Assembly: GCA_035048815.1 (NCBI GenBank)
Contig: JAUCBN010000014.1
Span: 19,575,501 to 19,639,500 of the forward strand
DNA: 64,000 nucleotides
Source of the DNA: Abelmoschus esculentus
Taxonomy: Eukaryota; Streptophyta; Magnoliopsida; Malvales; Malvaceae
Direction of reading: 5' to 3'
Part shown: piece by piece, positions 35,022-45,602 of the stretch
Layout: each line of letters opens with the position of its first letter
Position numbering within the stretch: the stretch's first letter is position 1
Translations under genes and position numbers: made by a program
The notes under the pieces: generated by a model
What the model saw: the letters and a program-made list of their open reading frames with translations, nothing else
What the model was told of the DNA's origin: nothing
Databases searched by the model: none

Positions 35022-36577
35022 TTCATATAATAAATCTCTATAATACTCGATTTACATTAATAACAATAAGTTGAATATATATAATTATAAAAAGAGAAAT
35101 TGAGTATACCTCTGAACTACTTTTCTTTACCTAATATTCGGCAGAAATTGATGACATCGTTTTTTTTTTTTCTGGTTGTGATGGGAAACGTTTTTAGTGA
35201 CACTGACATCATAATAAGGTAAGAGTTATGTCCACTAAATAATTGTCTGTTTCTCTTCGTCTTCATCCAGACATGGCAGCTGCTCAATGTCTTTCGTGTC
35301 AGACCATCCACATTTTTTTTGGTTACCTTACCTAACATGTCACAATGCCCTAATTAATATATCATGAATATTTAATTATTCAAATCTTTATTTTAATTAA
35401 GGAAAACAATAAGCATGCGACACAAGTGTCATGTTGTAATGATCTAATTATTGATTTAATGAGTTGAAATTAATGACCACGCGTATAAAAGTAGATCAAA
35501 TAGCAACCTAATGTTGGGTTAATGTCTACTTTTGCTTAGGGAAAACTACATCTAAGATCACCTAATTTGAAAATTGTTACAAATACGTCATTCTGTTTAA
35601 AAAGTTAATTTTAAAATCCTTACAAATAGATCACTTGTTACTTTATGTTAAAATGCAATTATCATAAAATGGACTAAATTGAATGAATTTTAATTTATGG
35701 TATATTAAATTGATCTATTGTTTCGAATTAGAAAAGAAAAATATAATGTATGAACTTTAGGAACTAAAATTATTATTATTATTATTATTATATCAATAAA
35801 ACAACATATTTATAAGTGAGGTAACATAGTTATAGTAATATATTGATTGAGTGACATTTTTGTGACAATATAATAATTGAGTGATCTGTATGTAACTTAT
35901 AAAAAAAGTGACATTTATTTTAAAAAATTTAGTGACCTTGTATGTAATTTACCCTTTTGTTTGTTATATAAAGTCAATCATTAGAGCCTTTCTGTTGTGG
36001 CAGTTGACGAGTCAAATGACACCATCGGTTTATTGAGTCAAATGGTGGGAGAAAATTCTCATCACTTTCAGATAAAACTTTGAAGGTTAAATTTTATTAT
36101 GTTAATTATTTGTTTCATTAATTGTACGTATATAAAATTTTTTATGTGTTGATCTATATAAATTATATTTTAAATTTTAAATCAGATTGAAGATATTTAT
36201 CTCAAAATTATTTTTAAATCTATCATTAATTAAAATTCATTAATATAACAATATTATAAATACTTTAAAATTATTCAGAAAACAAAATTACGTCATCAAA
36301 TAGTAGTAATTTCTTAATTCCTCGATGGATAACCGATAAATCAAAGAAGAAATATTACGTCATTAAATCTATCCGCCGACAAAAAAAACAGAGAGGAGTA
36401 AGCAACCAGCCAATGGAAGTTCGTCATTTTAGGACAAGACGATTGTCTTTGCTGTGACAGAGAGTACAACACCGGAACCGGCCTTGTTAGAAGAAACACA
36501 TTCAAGTATTTCCAGGTTCGCCTTCCATATTGTACTAAATATTTTTATTTTAATTCTTCTCTTCTTTTATGGAGGAT
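35022..36577. other. AT-rich intergenic DNA before LEA copy C
   Basis: No gene is supported. An ATT microsatellite lies at about 35770-35790. The stretch 36372-36577 is the 3' flank of copy C, shared with copy B. Confidence 0.5.
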
Positions 36578-36965
36578 TCAGTTTTTCTTCAAGAGCATGG
36601 CTCTGAGCTCGGCCACATCGATTTCCGTGGCAGAGTTTTCGGGTCTGTAGCATCCGGTAACCGGGTCGGGTACCCACGAAACCTTCTCTTTAGCAATCTC
36701 TTCCTTCCCCGCAACGCTCTTCCCTGCTCCTCCTCTTACTCCACTCGACACAATCCCTTGTGATGCTGCCGCATACCCTCGTCTAAACAAGCAAATCATC
36801 ATTAAATCTTTATCCCTCTTTCATTAAAAGAAAAATAAAAACAGAGCCATGGAAATGAAAAAACGACAGAAGATGTGTGGGGATGGAGTACCTGGAGATA
36901 ACATTAGAGATTCCATCAACGACAAAAGTAGAGAAAAGCTTAGCCTTCGAGAAAGAGCGAGCCAT
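36578..36965 (-). CDS. LEA_3 (Lea5/SAG21-like) protein, copy C
   Basis: Third array member, 92 residues. Exons on the minus strand are 36965-36892 and 36782-36578. The presequence MARSFSKAKLFSTFVVDGIS and the tail WVPDPVTGCYRPENSATEID are conserved. The central region is 7 residues shorter than in A and B (GKSVAGKEEIAKEK), and the stop codon is TGA instead of TAA. The upstream DNA keeps an ABRE/G-box that the other two lack. A TATA box lies at 37106-37114. Function as for the family: a small stress-linked protein, probably mitochondrial. Confidence 0.92.
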
Positions 36966-37105
36966 TTCTGCCTTCTTCTTCTTCTATTCGAAGTTTGGAT
37001 TTGATCAAACTTCAAGGCTACTGCAGAAAAGTCTTTTTCTTTTCTTGAAGAAGCTCTCTCTTTTTCTCTAGAAAATGGTGTGAAGATGGGGCATCCCTCG
37101 TTGGG

Positions 37106-37114
37106 TTTATATAG
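37106..37114 (-). promoter_or_regulatory. TATA box of LEA copy C
   Basis: The minus strand reads CTATATAAACCC about 140 bases before the ATG at 36965. Confidence 0.7.
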
Positions 37115-37206
37115 AGATGGAAAAGGACAAAGAGACGCGTGAGCAAGGAAAAGCAAAAGCGAAAGCAAGACGCCGTCGACGCACTAGTCACAGTCCTATC
37201 GTATGC

Positions 37207-37217
37207 TGCCACGTGTC
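37207..37217 (-). promoter_or_regulatory. ABRE/G-box upstream of LEA copy C
   Basis: The minus strand reads GACACGTGGCAGC, a full match to the ABA-response element YACGTGGC, about 100 bases upstream of the TATA box. Copy A has CACCTG in the similar context GCAGCCACCTGGC (31456-31468). Confidence 0.6.
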
Positions 37218-39094
37218 TATTTCATTTCCCACCCTTTTTGAATTACCATGATTGAGAACTCCGAGATTCGTAGGCCTTCAATCTTCATTGACCCATAGTT
37301 TGGCATTGCCGAGCGTAGGGTCAAATTTTAAGGGTTGGGGACCCTTTCTTGATCGGACGGCTGAGACTGAGAGATATGATTGATCGACGGCGGACTTCTT
37401 ATTCAATAAGCATATGAAAAGGAAGGGTCCTGCTTGATTAATTAACAGTCAAATAGAGGTATCATTAAAATTTTCTTATAGCTATTCATAAATATTACTT
37501 AATTAATTCAATTTATATTAACAAATTCTGATATTATAACATTTAAATACTAAAACAAATGTTAGAGAATAAGAACCGCCTTAAGATCCTGGTGACAGGC
37601 TGTAGTGTTGTGCTTTCGGCGCACAGGGGTTGGGTGATGTCGGATGCCTTACGCTGCTTTCCGATCCATTTCCTCTGATGCCTTTCTTCTTAAGCTTTCT
37701 GCCTCTCATTGGATAAGTAATTATATTAATTTAAAGATGTCTATCATAATAGACTGGTTACGGTATTAATTGAATTATACATTTTATAAATAATTTGAAT
37801 TTTTAATGAATCGAATAAAATAAGCTATCAAAATATTTTACGCCAAAGATTAATATCCCATAGATAAAGGTAAAAAGAAAGTGACATGAACAGATTTAGA
37901 AACAAAACTAATTCAGCACTAATCGTGAGGGAAAATCTATCTTTTTTATTTCAAACTAGCTTATAGAACGCGACTGCTGAAAATTTCAGCTTACGTTTTG
38001 GTAGAATTGGAAATATAATTTATGCTTAATATAATTTATATATGTTTACAGAGTGTTATTTTTTAACTTTTGAATGTTTAGTTCATAACACGTAACATTT
38101 GACAATTATGACTATTATATTTATACAAGAGATAACATTTAAAATTTCAATACAATTTCTCAAAACGGGGTGAAGGAATTTTCTAGTGTTGATATAAATA
38201 TAACCTCTTTATATGGCTCCTTAGATGGTCCAGAAATTCATGAATTTGAATGAGATCAAATTTCCAGGTCCGGAATAGAATTGACAAGAAAAGCTTGCAC
38301 CTTTGCGTCCAACACGGCAACACGCAAAGCCTACGTGCACTCATACATGATTCCCATTTCCCTCCGGCTTCATGCACCCACAGGTTCTTCACAAGGAGAG
38401 GAGTTATCAAAGTCTGAAAAAAAGTGGTTCTTTTCTTCGACACTGAATCACATCCTAAATATGAAAAAGTTCAGATTTTTTAAATAAATCAGATCGCAAC
38501 AAACAGTTATATTATGTGTTACATATATTTATGGTATCTGCATCCGTGACAATAATACCCTCCACAAAATGTGGTGGTAGGAGTGGATAAAAAAGAGGAT
38601 ATTGTTGATTCAAATCAAACCTAAGGCTACCACTAGCAGTGGTATGGAAGCAAGAAAGGTTAGACATCTTTATCGGCAGTACTGGTGGGGGCGAGCCTGC
38701 GATGGATAGTTTTTTAGAGCCTTCTGCTTTGTCTGCTGCCTGTGCCTCGATCCTGCACTCAAACCATGATTGAGACAGCTAGTGGAATGCATAGCTTTTC
38801 TGAAATCAAGGCCGACACCACTCGCTCCATCTCCATTCTCCCCCTACATACACATATCTTTACTTTGATCTCTCTTTGCTGCTATGGCATACGGTTCCAC
38901 TGCCATATCCATGACTTTTTGCCTTTTCCTTTCTTTGCTAATGCCTAATGGCTAATGCTGCGCCTTGTAGATTTTGTTTTCTATTCCCTCCACTCCGAAG
39001 CCATGCCCCTCCCCAATCATTCTCTATGTTGCACTGATTATAAATGTTTCCAGTTCCTTCCTTCCTTTCCCTCAACCTCATTCATGGACAAACG
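37218..39094. other. LEA copy C upstream DNA and MIR164 5' region
   Basis: The stretch 37218-37440 is the distal promoter of copy C. A short, GC-richer island at 37565-37715 stands out of AT-rich DNA; it has small inverted motifs (TGTGC/GCACA and TCGGA/TCCGA) but no coding frame that I can support. The stretch 38640-39094 is probably the 5' part of the MIR164 primary transcript. ORFs there are short and overlapping. Confidence 0.4.
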
Positions 39095-39215
39095 TTTTCA
39101 GCAGACGAGTAACTTCTTGTTGGAGAAGCAGGGCACGTGCAGAAACAGCCAATCAACCTTACCTTTTTGTGTTTTGCACGTGCTTTCCTTCTCCACCATG
39201 GGTTCCTCTTCTTCG
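39095..39215 (+). ncRNA. MIR164: MIR164 precursor hairpin
   Basis: Mature miR164 is present in full at 39121-39141 (TGGAGAAGCAGGGCACGTGC followed by A). The star strand is at 39177-39197 (CACGTGCTTTCCTTCTCCAC followed by C). Paired with two-base 3' overhangs, 18 of 19 positions pair, with one C-C mismatch at position 9 and G-U pairs at 11 and 12, and a loop of 35 bases. This is the structure expected of a functional plant miRNA. In plants miR164 guides cleavage of NAC-domain mRNAs (CUC1, CUC2, NAC1) and controls organ boundaries, lateral roots and ageing. The hairpin limits are approximate. Confidence 0.95.
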
Positions 39216-39431
39216 ACTCTTTACTGCATTGATTCGTAAGTCGTAACTAGCAATGCAGTTGCAGAAACGTACCGCCATTGTTAGCGATAAGCATTTTTTT
39301 TACTGTTTAGTGGCGTTGCGGCGGTTTAACCGTTACTGGGTTTTTGGAGGCCAATTTGGATATAAATTCAAATTGTTGAAGAAACGTGACGGTTATGGAT
39401 TCTCGTTGATCGTTTTCCTTTTTTGAAAAAG

Positions 39432-41525
39432 ATGCTGCAGCCTGCACGAGATTTGTTAGCACTAGTTGGTTACACCGGCGATCTCATAATCGACGAGCGA
39501 GAGCAACAAAAATCTCTCGGCATTCACTTATACCCGACGCCGCCATCTCTGGCCATCGCTGCTTCAAGCTTGCTCCCGATATCTCCATCATCGATCCCAG
39601 CGAAAGGTACTGTACTACTGTTCGTCATTTTTTTTCTTCAATTTTCGTAAATATTGGAAGTTTTTTTTAATCGACTGCTATTGTTTCTCTGGGGAACTAA
39701 TCGAAAGGTTGATTTTGCTAGCTAGGGTTTTACTACCGAGAGCTCCACCGTTTCGCGACGAAATCCCGGAATTTAAGCTTGATAAGATCCTGTGGCGTTT
39801 CGCTTTCACCGTTGGATAGAGCCTCCAATGAGTTGTCCAACTATGAAACCGACAACCCAAGCGTTTATCGCAGAGCCATTGGTAATGAGCTGGAGGTACT
39901 CTCTGTTTATAGATCTGCTGTTTTTCAAATCGAGCAGAGATTGTTGTCGGAAACCATGCCTATTTTAGCAACTATCATTCAAGGCCTTAATAAGGTCCGT
40001 TCCCTGCCATCTTTTTATCTCCTCTTCGTCCTTATTCTCTCAATTTATAAGCTTTTCTCTTTTATTTATTGCTCGCAGTTCTGTGTTATTCCTGCCACCT
40101 TTGTACGAGCTTGTTCTGTAGATTGAGCGCCATGATTTACGTGGAACAAAGCTGCTTAACCTTTTACATAAACGCTTCCACTGTGGGGTGCCTGAATTAC
40201 AGGCTTGCATTATTCAAAGGTATTCACTTTTCTTCTTTCTTTTATGTACTTACTACTTAGTGTTCAGTGTTCATGAAAAATGCTTGTGAACGGCTGGGAA
40301 ATGTTCATGCCTGGTTTATAAGGAAACTATATTGAAATGTGGTCATTAACCGTATGATATTTGTTTTAAGAAATGCTAGAATCCCTTGTGATCAGCTTGC
40401 TAAACTAATCACTCAATCATAGGCTTCTTTGGCATTGTCATCAAGTGTTGTATAACCAGCTTGATCATGGATGGTTTATGGCGTTATTCAAGGTCATCAT
40501 GGAGAATTTTTCGGGCAGGAAGAATCGACATGCGGAGTATGGCTCATTTATCCCGGATACTTCAGGAAAACTTGCACGCTTGTCAGCTGATGATAAATTT
40601 TCAAGAGAATATTGGCACTTTGGCTATCATATATTCCTGATATTTTGGAGCTGTCTCTTGCATATTTTCTTGCTAACTTTTGTTCCTTGTTTTAGCGGAA
40701 ATGCATTTTAAACTAGTTGGAAGGGGAATATAATTCGAGGGTTTGTGGTCAATTAACATACTTTATAAGCATCTTATTTGGCAGGAGCCACAAAGTTGGA
40801 CAACGCCATTTTATTTACTTAGAGCAACATTAAAGCTGCAGAACGAGATCTGAATTGCTTGATACAACCTTATTTGAGCTTTTATTTAGTGTTAGTAGGA
40901 AAGTTTGCTCACTTTATTTGGATTTATTGCTTAAGGTGATAGCTTCAGTAGATGAATAGGATTCTACTGTTTGTTTTTTCATTAGAAATTATTAAGAAAC
41001 AAGGATTTGTGGTTTGGTTTCCTTGTTAGCTTAAACATGCATGTAAAAAACTCAGCAACCATGTTCTGTTACTGTAAACACATATGTTAAATGGAAGGAA
41101 AAATGAATCTCTAGACACAAGAATTTGGTGGAGACTTCTTTTGAAATCTTCTAAGTTTTGTTGCTGTGGCAAGCTATTTGTGCACTTACTGTTGTTTTGT
41201 TGGATATGTTCCCCGAGTATATCCCTATGCGTGCTGCAGAGTCTATTCTTTTTGCCGGTAAATCCACCGAGATTCTCCGGAATCCAAGCCCTGGCTTCAA
41301 GTCTCAAGAGGCTCTAAATAATCAGCAGAAAGGAAAATGCTCTCAAAAGGTTCATGGATCTGCAGGGTTTTCTTCCTCAATTAAGTAAGTATTTTATCCA
41401 CTCATCTGCCTTTAAATGGTAGAAACCTTTATTAATTGTGCTTGTGCATCTATTATATGTAGGAATCATCAGAATTTCACAAAAGATCATTTGAATGCTC
41501 AGTCGAATCTATCCAATCTTGCAGC
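39432..41525 (+). pseudogene. GCP4: Decayed copy of gamma-tubulin complex protein 4 (5' part)
   Basis: Remains of the 5' half of a GCP4 gene, which in plants helps nucleate microtubules. Recognisable pieces in order: ALVGYTGDLIIDEREQQKSL (39450-39520) and, after a one-base loss near 39533, the SGHRCFKLAPDIS stretch in another frame; an exon near 39720-39993 with YYRELHRFATKSRNLSLIRS and PSVYRRAIGNELEVLSVYRS; an exon near 40078-40220 with several frameshifts and stops; 40420-40660 (VIMENFSGRKNRHAEYGS, SGKLARLSADDKFSREYW, partly out of frame); 41195-41300 (PEYIPMRAAESILFAGKS); and 41461-41520 (ESSEFHKRSFEC-like). Introns remain, so this is an unprocessed copy, and the 3' half is missing. No functional product is likely. 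Confidence 0.85.
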
Positions 41526-41692
41526 TAGTCATCGTTGCATGCTCGTCTCCATCTTCCTCTATTGTCTGAATCTCTGCCCTCCGAGTTTCCATCTTTTCAT
41601 CAACAAAACAATGCAAAATCATATGAACAAGGTTGTCCTACATGTGCTGCCATGATCCTGTACTACTTTGAAACAGAAACAAGAAACCGCAC

Positions 41693-42290
41693 CTGATCCT
41701 CGGACAACTGCAAATGTTCCGAGACGAAGAGTATGCTGTCGTGTTCCCCCGGTTTCACCACCTTGCCTAAACTTTTAGCCACGTCATTGTAGTTAATCAT
41801 GTCTACCTTGAAACCATTGCTCATAAAAAGATTGTCCATCCACTCCTCTGTACTAGACTGCAACAACAACAACAACAACAAAAAGACCAGACATCATGGA
41901 ATGTGTTTCCTTGGAGAAGAAGTAATCTAAGTAATGACAGACGGCAGACCTTGGAACTGAATTCTATATCGGCCAACCATGCAGGTAACTCTCCTAGAAA
42001 GATACTCCCTTTCATGGCCATACCACTGACAGTGAATAAAATCTCTTCAAACCTTGCCAAAGTCATCACAGGAAGTCCCTACCAACAACATGATGAAAGT
42101 TCTTTAGGAGTTGCAGGGGAGAATAACTAATAAGCCTTGTATAACCTGGATAGCCCATATGCTTGGACGGTTTCCGTTAAAGCCTCTCGTGCGCAATGCC
42201 TGTTGAATATCGGTAGATTCGAGTTGAACGTGAAGATACAAACAGTTTCTTGGTACCTTAGCCCCAACACCTAGTTTGTTCAAAGAACAG
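41693..42290 (-). pseudogene. 3' fragment of a probable SAM-dependent methyltransferase gene
   Basis: Three exon-like blocks on the minus strand: about 42290-42146 (ALRTRGFNGNRPSIWAIQ), 42078-41950 (GLPVMTLARFEEILFTVSGM, then FLGELPAWLADIEFSS) and 41857-41693 (STEEWMDNLFMSNGFKVDMI, ending EHLQLSEDQ). All junctions have AG/GT sites and agreeing phases. The text resembles the C-terminal half of plant putative SAM-dependent (LCMT-like) methyltransferases, but that family call is from memory and is uncertain. No upstream N-terminal exons with the SAM motif and no downstream last exon are evident, and the fragment abuts the GCP4 relic, so I treat it as a truncated remnant. A CAA run lies in an intron at about 41863. 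Confidence 0.5.
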
Positions 42291-45200
42291 TCTCTCAGTA
42301 TATGTTGAATTACTAGTCATGTTTCTAAAGCATGTAGCAAAATAAATTATTATAAAATTATTATAAAATAATCGGTAAATTTTATCAAATTATTATAAAA
42401 TAACAATTAAAACTTATTGAATTGTTATAAAATCAATCATCATCCCTATACCCGCTTTGAACTCCATTTGGTTCTTTCTTTAACCTTCACTCTAAGGTAT
42501 AGAAAATGAATTTCTTTTGCTTTACTTGGTCAAGTTGGTCGTATAAAAATTATGGGATTTTTAAAGGTATCAAAGTTGATTTTAGCAACTTTTTAAAGGT
42601 ATAAAAATGATAATAAGTTAGTATTTTTTTACAAGACTTTATCTTTATGTTATCAAGTACTAAAATTTATTTTTTAAATATAAAAATAACTCTTTTAATT
42701 TATTTCTTTATTTACTATATAAACAAATTAATGGTATAAATATCGATAAATAAATACTTTTGTTAAAATAGTTTTTAAAAAGTTATAAATTTTAGTTTTT
42801 AAAGACATTTTTAAAATCAAAGATAAATACTTTTAAAACAAAATTTAAAAACACTTTTAATCTAAATTCTGTGTTGCATTACGTTTGGTCTCAAAAATAT
42901 TTTTAACCCTACAAACATTCTTAAAATACACTTTAAATATCATGTCTTAAAAGAAAAAAAATTCACATACTATCATGCAATCGTGTATATATATAATTAA
43001 AAGAACAATATTAATTATAAAAGGAAAATGAGGATACGGATGGTAATGAGAAAGGTTTTTGATCATCTTGAATTCAACCTAAAATTTTAAAGTTTAATAT
43101 ACTATATTAGATATGATCCAATTAAATTTTAATATAAAAATTCAATTAAATTTGTTTCACTCAAAAAATTAATAAAAAGTTAAAATATTTATTTAAAACA
43201 AATTAATTATAAAAATATTATTAAGCAAACCAGATCAAGAAATTTTCATTCTAAGTTTATTTTTTTATTGTTGCTGTGGTAATAAATATCTATTTACCGA
43301 TAACAGCAATTTTCTATAATTTATATCTTATTCTAAAAACTTGTTCAATAATTAATTTTTTTTAAATAATCGTTTCGAAACAATTAAATTTTTTAACTTT
43401 TACAGACATGTGTTTGCTTTAAAACCTATTTTAAAGACAAACATAGATCTAACATAATCTGACATGAAATAAAAAAAAAATCAACCTTATCGAATTCTAG
43501 TTTTTTTTGCATCCTTTAAAGATGAGGATTGGTTGTTGGTGATTGGTCAATAAAGCAGGCGAATAGGATATCGGTGTGAATCCCAATGACACCCGATCGC
43601 AAAGCAATAATAAATGCAATCAAGAAACGAATATGGCAGCGTCACTTAAAGATACAAAGATTGGGGGGGCATTTAGGGTTAGGGATGGGGAAAAATCTGA
43701 TTTGATGGATTAGATTCTTTTATTAATTTATTTGATTTGAAATTTTAAAATGCTAAATTCATTAATTTTCTTGAATAATTTAAATTGGACATTGAAATTT
43801 TTTGGAGAATTGTTATTTTATATTTAGATGAGATATTCGGTTATTTAATATCTTAAAATTTATATTTTTTATAGATATAATTTTTATTTGATATTTTTAT
43901 TTATTATATATAAAAATGAATCTTTATGAATATAATTTTGTTATATTTAATAATTTATTAATGGTTATATTTAAAAATTTAAAATTTTATATATATATAT
44001 GATCGTTCAATTAAAAAAATAATTAAATAAAATTATAAATCTAAATATTCAGATATTAGAATATCTATTAATTGTAAATCATTAAATTTTATTTATTTTA
44101 GCATCTATTTTTCTATTCACAACAAAAGTACACACGTATGGTAGATTTGACTTTTTCTATAAAGGTGAATTAAAAATTAAATGCTAATATGAAAAAATGG
44201 ATGTAATTTAAATCAGGGTTGTTAATGGTTAATTAATCGTATTATTTAGTTTAATTAAATATAATTTATTATAAAATTAATTTAATAAAATAGGATTAAC
44301 CAAAGGTAGAAAATAATTATGAATTAGATTATAAAACAAGGTTTACAATTAGAAAATGGAGCGTGTGGGTAGAACGTTTGAACAAAGGTATTTTATTTTT
44401 TTTATAAAAAATATAAAAAAATTTAATAAAGGTTAATCATATTTTAAAATTTATAATCGTAACTATTAATCATATTTTTATTGATTTGATTAATCAAAAT
44501 CGTTTAATTTTAATGATTCAATTAATTAATGTATAAAATATAACAATTATATCGATTATGATTAATTATGTATGTTCCTAATTAAAATAGTACTTCTTTC
44601 ATCCTATAAATTTTATTTTTTATATTTTAAATTATTTAATTTAATTGTTACAATTTTTACTAGACACGTTTGTTTTCTATCATTTTTAGAAAATTTCAGT
44701 TAAACAAAATTTTAAATTTTAAAAATAAAATTATTGTTTTAATTAATTTATAATATTTTTATATTTTTTTATTAAAATTACGTAATGATTCAACGATATA
44801 AAAGTCTTGAGATAATAAATTAAATAAGCCTCAATTAATAATGGTAAGAGCCACTGGATCTGTCAGCAAATCTAGAAAGGCAAACCCTTTTCTTTTATCT
44901 TTCAAAGTTACCTGCAATTTGCACGATATAATATATATATATATATATTATTTTGATGTATAATTATAAAAAAATATTTTTATAATTTAAATTATAAATT
45001 TTAATATCTTAAAGTTAAACTCTATATTTTAATTATAAATTATAATTTTTATATCATATACCTAAAACATTAATTTAAATTTTTAAATCTTAAAATTAAA
45101 AAACTTGAATAAACATAAACTCGTGCATTGTAATATATATAAAGTAGGCAGTCTCCGAGTAGCTGTCAGGTCCTTGAGTAGTTGAGTTATCTTTATATTT

Positions 45201-45602
45201 TAATTATTAAATAGTTCAATACTAAAAATAAGTATTCATTAAGTATCATATTTTTCTTTTTTAAATATGTAAATTATTTTTTTTGTTATTTTTATAATTA
45301 AATTAGATATTCTTTTAATTAAAAAAATATAGTTTAGACACTTACTCCGACTATAAATAATAATTTAGATATTTAAAAATATGATTAAGAGGTAGATGAT
45401 TTTAGCCCATAAAGTCGGTCGTAGCCGTGTAGCTGTCTCCTTCTCTCTTTCATAAAAGCTTTGCGTTTGCTTCTGCACTTGCGTTTCATTTGATAGCTGC
45501 TGCTTCATTATTTCTTTGCTTGTATCCCTATCTATAGTTATACATACATGTTTCTTTAGTTCAAGCTCTGATCAATCTTCATACCTCACTTTTACTTATA
45601 CC
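42291..45602. other. Long AT-rich intergenic DNA
   Basis: About 3.3 kb with no supported gene, mostly AT-rich and full of poly-A/T and TTTAAA words. A less AT-rich island lies at 43500-43690 with no recognisable frame. A short AT microsatellite lies near 44935-44948. The stretch 45400-45602 has normal composition and is the probable promoter and 5' UTR of the esterase gene. Confidence 0.5.

Noticed and set aside
39432..41525. GCP4 as a functional gene
   Set aside because: Multiple frameshifts and in-frame stops within the exon-like blocks, and no 3' half.
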